This document shows positions 63,204 to 64,000 of a DNA stretch of 64,000 nt, piece by piece (position 1 is the stretch's first letter; every line of letters begins with the position of its first letter). The stretch comes from Amycolatopsis sp. DSM 110486 (GTDB taxonomy: Bacteria > Actinomycetota > Actinomycetes > Mycobacteriales > Pseudonocardiaceae). The notes below the pieces were generated by a model. That model was given only the letters and a program-made list of their open reading frames with translations. It searched no databases and was not told the DNA's origin. The stretch lies in NCBI RefSeq assembly GCF_019468465.1, contig NZ_CP080519.1, positions 3,859,001 to 3,923,000 on the forward strand, in the 5' to 3' direction. Made by a program: the position numbers and the translations under genes.

Positions 63204-63554
63204 TCAGCCCCAGCCGAGTTCGTGGAGGCGGTCGTCGTCGAGGCCGAAGTGGTGGCCCAGTTCGTGCATGACGGTGATGAGGACCTGCTCGACGACCTCG
63301 GCCTCCGTGGAGCACATCCACAGGATGGGGCGGCGGTAGATGGAGATGCGGTCGGGCAGGACGCCGCCGTAGTTCGTGGTGCGGCGGGTGAGGGCGACGC
63401 CGTGGTAGAGCCCCAGGATCGTGGGGGACTCGTCGTTGAACTCTTCGACCAGGACGACGACGTTGTCCATCGCGTCGGCGAACTTGGGTGGGACCTGGTC
63501 CAAAGCCTCGGACACGAGCTCCTCGAAGCGCGCACGGGTCATCTCCACCGGCAT
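63204..63554 (-). CDS. zincin-type metallopeptidase family protein
   Basis: 116 residues. The metal site is HELGHHFGLDDDRLHELGW (H-E-x2-H with a third acidic or His ligand downstream). Upstream LDQVPPKFADAMDNVVVLVE EFND and LGLYHGVALTRRTTNYGGVL PDRISIYRRPI are the family pattern of minimal MMP-like zincins in actinobacteria. Despite the active-site motif, catalytic activity of the family is poorly studied. Cytoplasmic: no signal peptide. The ATG at 63554 sits one base after the stop of the preceding gene (TGACATG), so the two are coupled. An ATG at 63542 is an alternative. Confidence -1.
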   Translation of the reverse strand: MPVEMTRARFEELVSEALDQVPPKFADAMDNVVVLVEEFNDESPTILGLYHGVALTRRTTNYGGVLPDRISIYRRPILWMCSTEAEVVEQVLITVMHELGHHFGLDDDRLHELGWG

Positions 63555-63555
63555 G

Positions 63556-64000
63556 TCAGCGGGACCCGGTGGTGCTGGGTGGGGAGCTGCTCTGGCCGCC
63601 GCCGTTGTCGGCGGGTGGGCCGGCGGCGTCGGGCTGGCCGGCGTTGTCCTTGACGCTGCCGGTGACGGCCACGAAGCCGCTGCCGTCGCCGAGGGTGGCG
63701 GCGACCTTGCAGTTGACCTTGGTGGAGCCGGCGTCCCAGCTTTCCTGCTCGCGCAGGTCCCAGCCGAGGATGAGTTTCTTGGCGCTGAGGTCGGCCTTGC
63801 CGGTGTAGTCGTCGGCGGCCTTGTTGCACTCAGTGTCGAGCCACTTGTTCTGCTTGTCCTGGTCCGGGTAGCCGTCCTTGAACTGCGTGGCCAGGTCGAG
63901 CGTCGCGATGATCTCGTACGAGTGGGGGCGACCGCAGTCGATCGGGTCGCCGACGCCCTTGCCCGCCAGCGCCAGGCAGGTGCCAGGCGCCCACACGGCC
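63556..64000 (-). CDS. septum-formation family protein, 5' end beyond window
   Basis: 147 codons are visible, frame open to the right edge; the N-terminus, probably with a membrane helix, is missing. Features: GTCLALAGKGVGDPIDCGRP HSYEIIATLDL (Cys and P-H motif), WLDTECNKAADDYTGKADLS, LGWDLREQESWDAGSTKVNC KV, and a low-complexity Asp/Gly/Ser/Pro tail. The C...C-x-x-P-H-x-x-E pattern matches the actinobacterial septum formation family, extracytoplasmic domains of unknown mechanism tied to cell division genes by name only. It is coupled to the zincin gene downstream. Confidence -1.
   Translation of the reverse strand, partial: AVWAPGTCLALAGKGVGDPIDCGRPHSYEIIATLDLATQFKDGYPDQDKQNKWLDTECNKAADDYTGKADLSAKKLILGWDLREQESWDAGSTKVNCKVAATLGDGSGFVAVTGSVKDNAGQPDAAGPPADNGGGQSSSPPSTTGSR

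Overview
The window looks like chromosomal DNA of a high-GC actinomycete, most likely Pseudonocardiaceae and probably Amycolatopsis or a close relative. The reasons are strong G/C wobble bias, frequent GTG/TTG starts, many leaderless starts (a TANNNT hexamer 6-7 nt before the start codon), a mycothiol-conjugate-amidase-like enzyme, an F420-type oxidoreductase, DtxR/IdeR-type iron boxes, a single-chain CydDC and a DevS/DevR-like pair. The species assignment is inference. The only RNA gene I see is tRNA-Gly(GCC).

Layout. 1-7.8 kb: the 5' part of a glycosyltransferase gene, overlapped by one of two paralogous membrane proteins that share an N-terminal MSWQEELRRLD motif; small unknown proteins; a DUF2716 gene and an Imm7 immunity gene; a Tat-exported phospholipase C-type phosphoesterase. 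7.8-9.1 kb: no credible gene, but a dispersed hairpin element and a 117-bp tandem repeat array. 9.1-20.5 kb: tRNA-Gly, a sigma factor fused to a zinc-finger and membrane module, an Fpg/Nei glycosylase, and a LytS/LytTR two-component system beside an S49 peptidase and an ActP-type acetate symporter with two small membrane partners; then rhodanese and DUF4328 genes.

20.5-31 kb: TetR regulator with two palindromic operators facing a PIG-L/Mca-like amidase; P450; DUF5926; DUF952; an ECF sigma factor with a membrane partner; ferritin behind three iron boxes; arginine deiminase; CPBP protease and F420-type enzyme sharing a 22-nt divergent promoter; DUF2470 protein behind a near-perfect iron box. 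31-38.5 kb: three tandem membrane proteins of which at least two are clear paralogs; homogentisate dioxygenase with a divergent unknown gene and an IclR regulator; DUF6188; DUF998; GDT1 transporter.

38.6-51.9 kb: CutA, then cydA-cydB-cydDC and a GAF histidine kinase in one apparent operon with a DevR-like box upstream; a STAND NTPase with TPRs; a GT-B-like gene disrupted near its start by a run of ten G; a DevR-like response regulator; two tiny membrane proteins. 51.9-64 kb: MazG-like pyrophosphohydrolase, a NIT sensor lacking a kinase, 33-bp repeats, two large unknown proteins, a second copy of the dispersed hairpin element, pantothenate kinase, macro-domain protein, prephenate dehydratase plus histidine phosphatase, TenA, a DUF4232 lipoprotein, a zincin-type metallopeptidase and a septum-formation-type protein cut by the window edge.

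Functional threads: iron homeostasis (ferritin and DUF2470), microaerobic respiration (cyd genes plus DevS/DevR), acetate uptake under a LytS/LytTR system, and tyrosine/phenylalanine metabolism (pheA and hmgA). No prophage, transposase, integrase or CRISPR array is visible.
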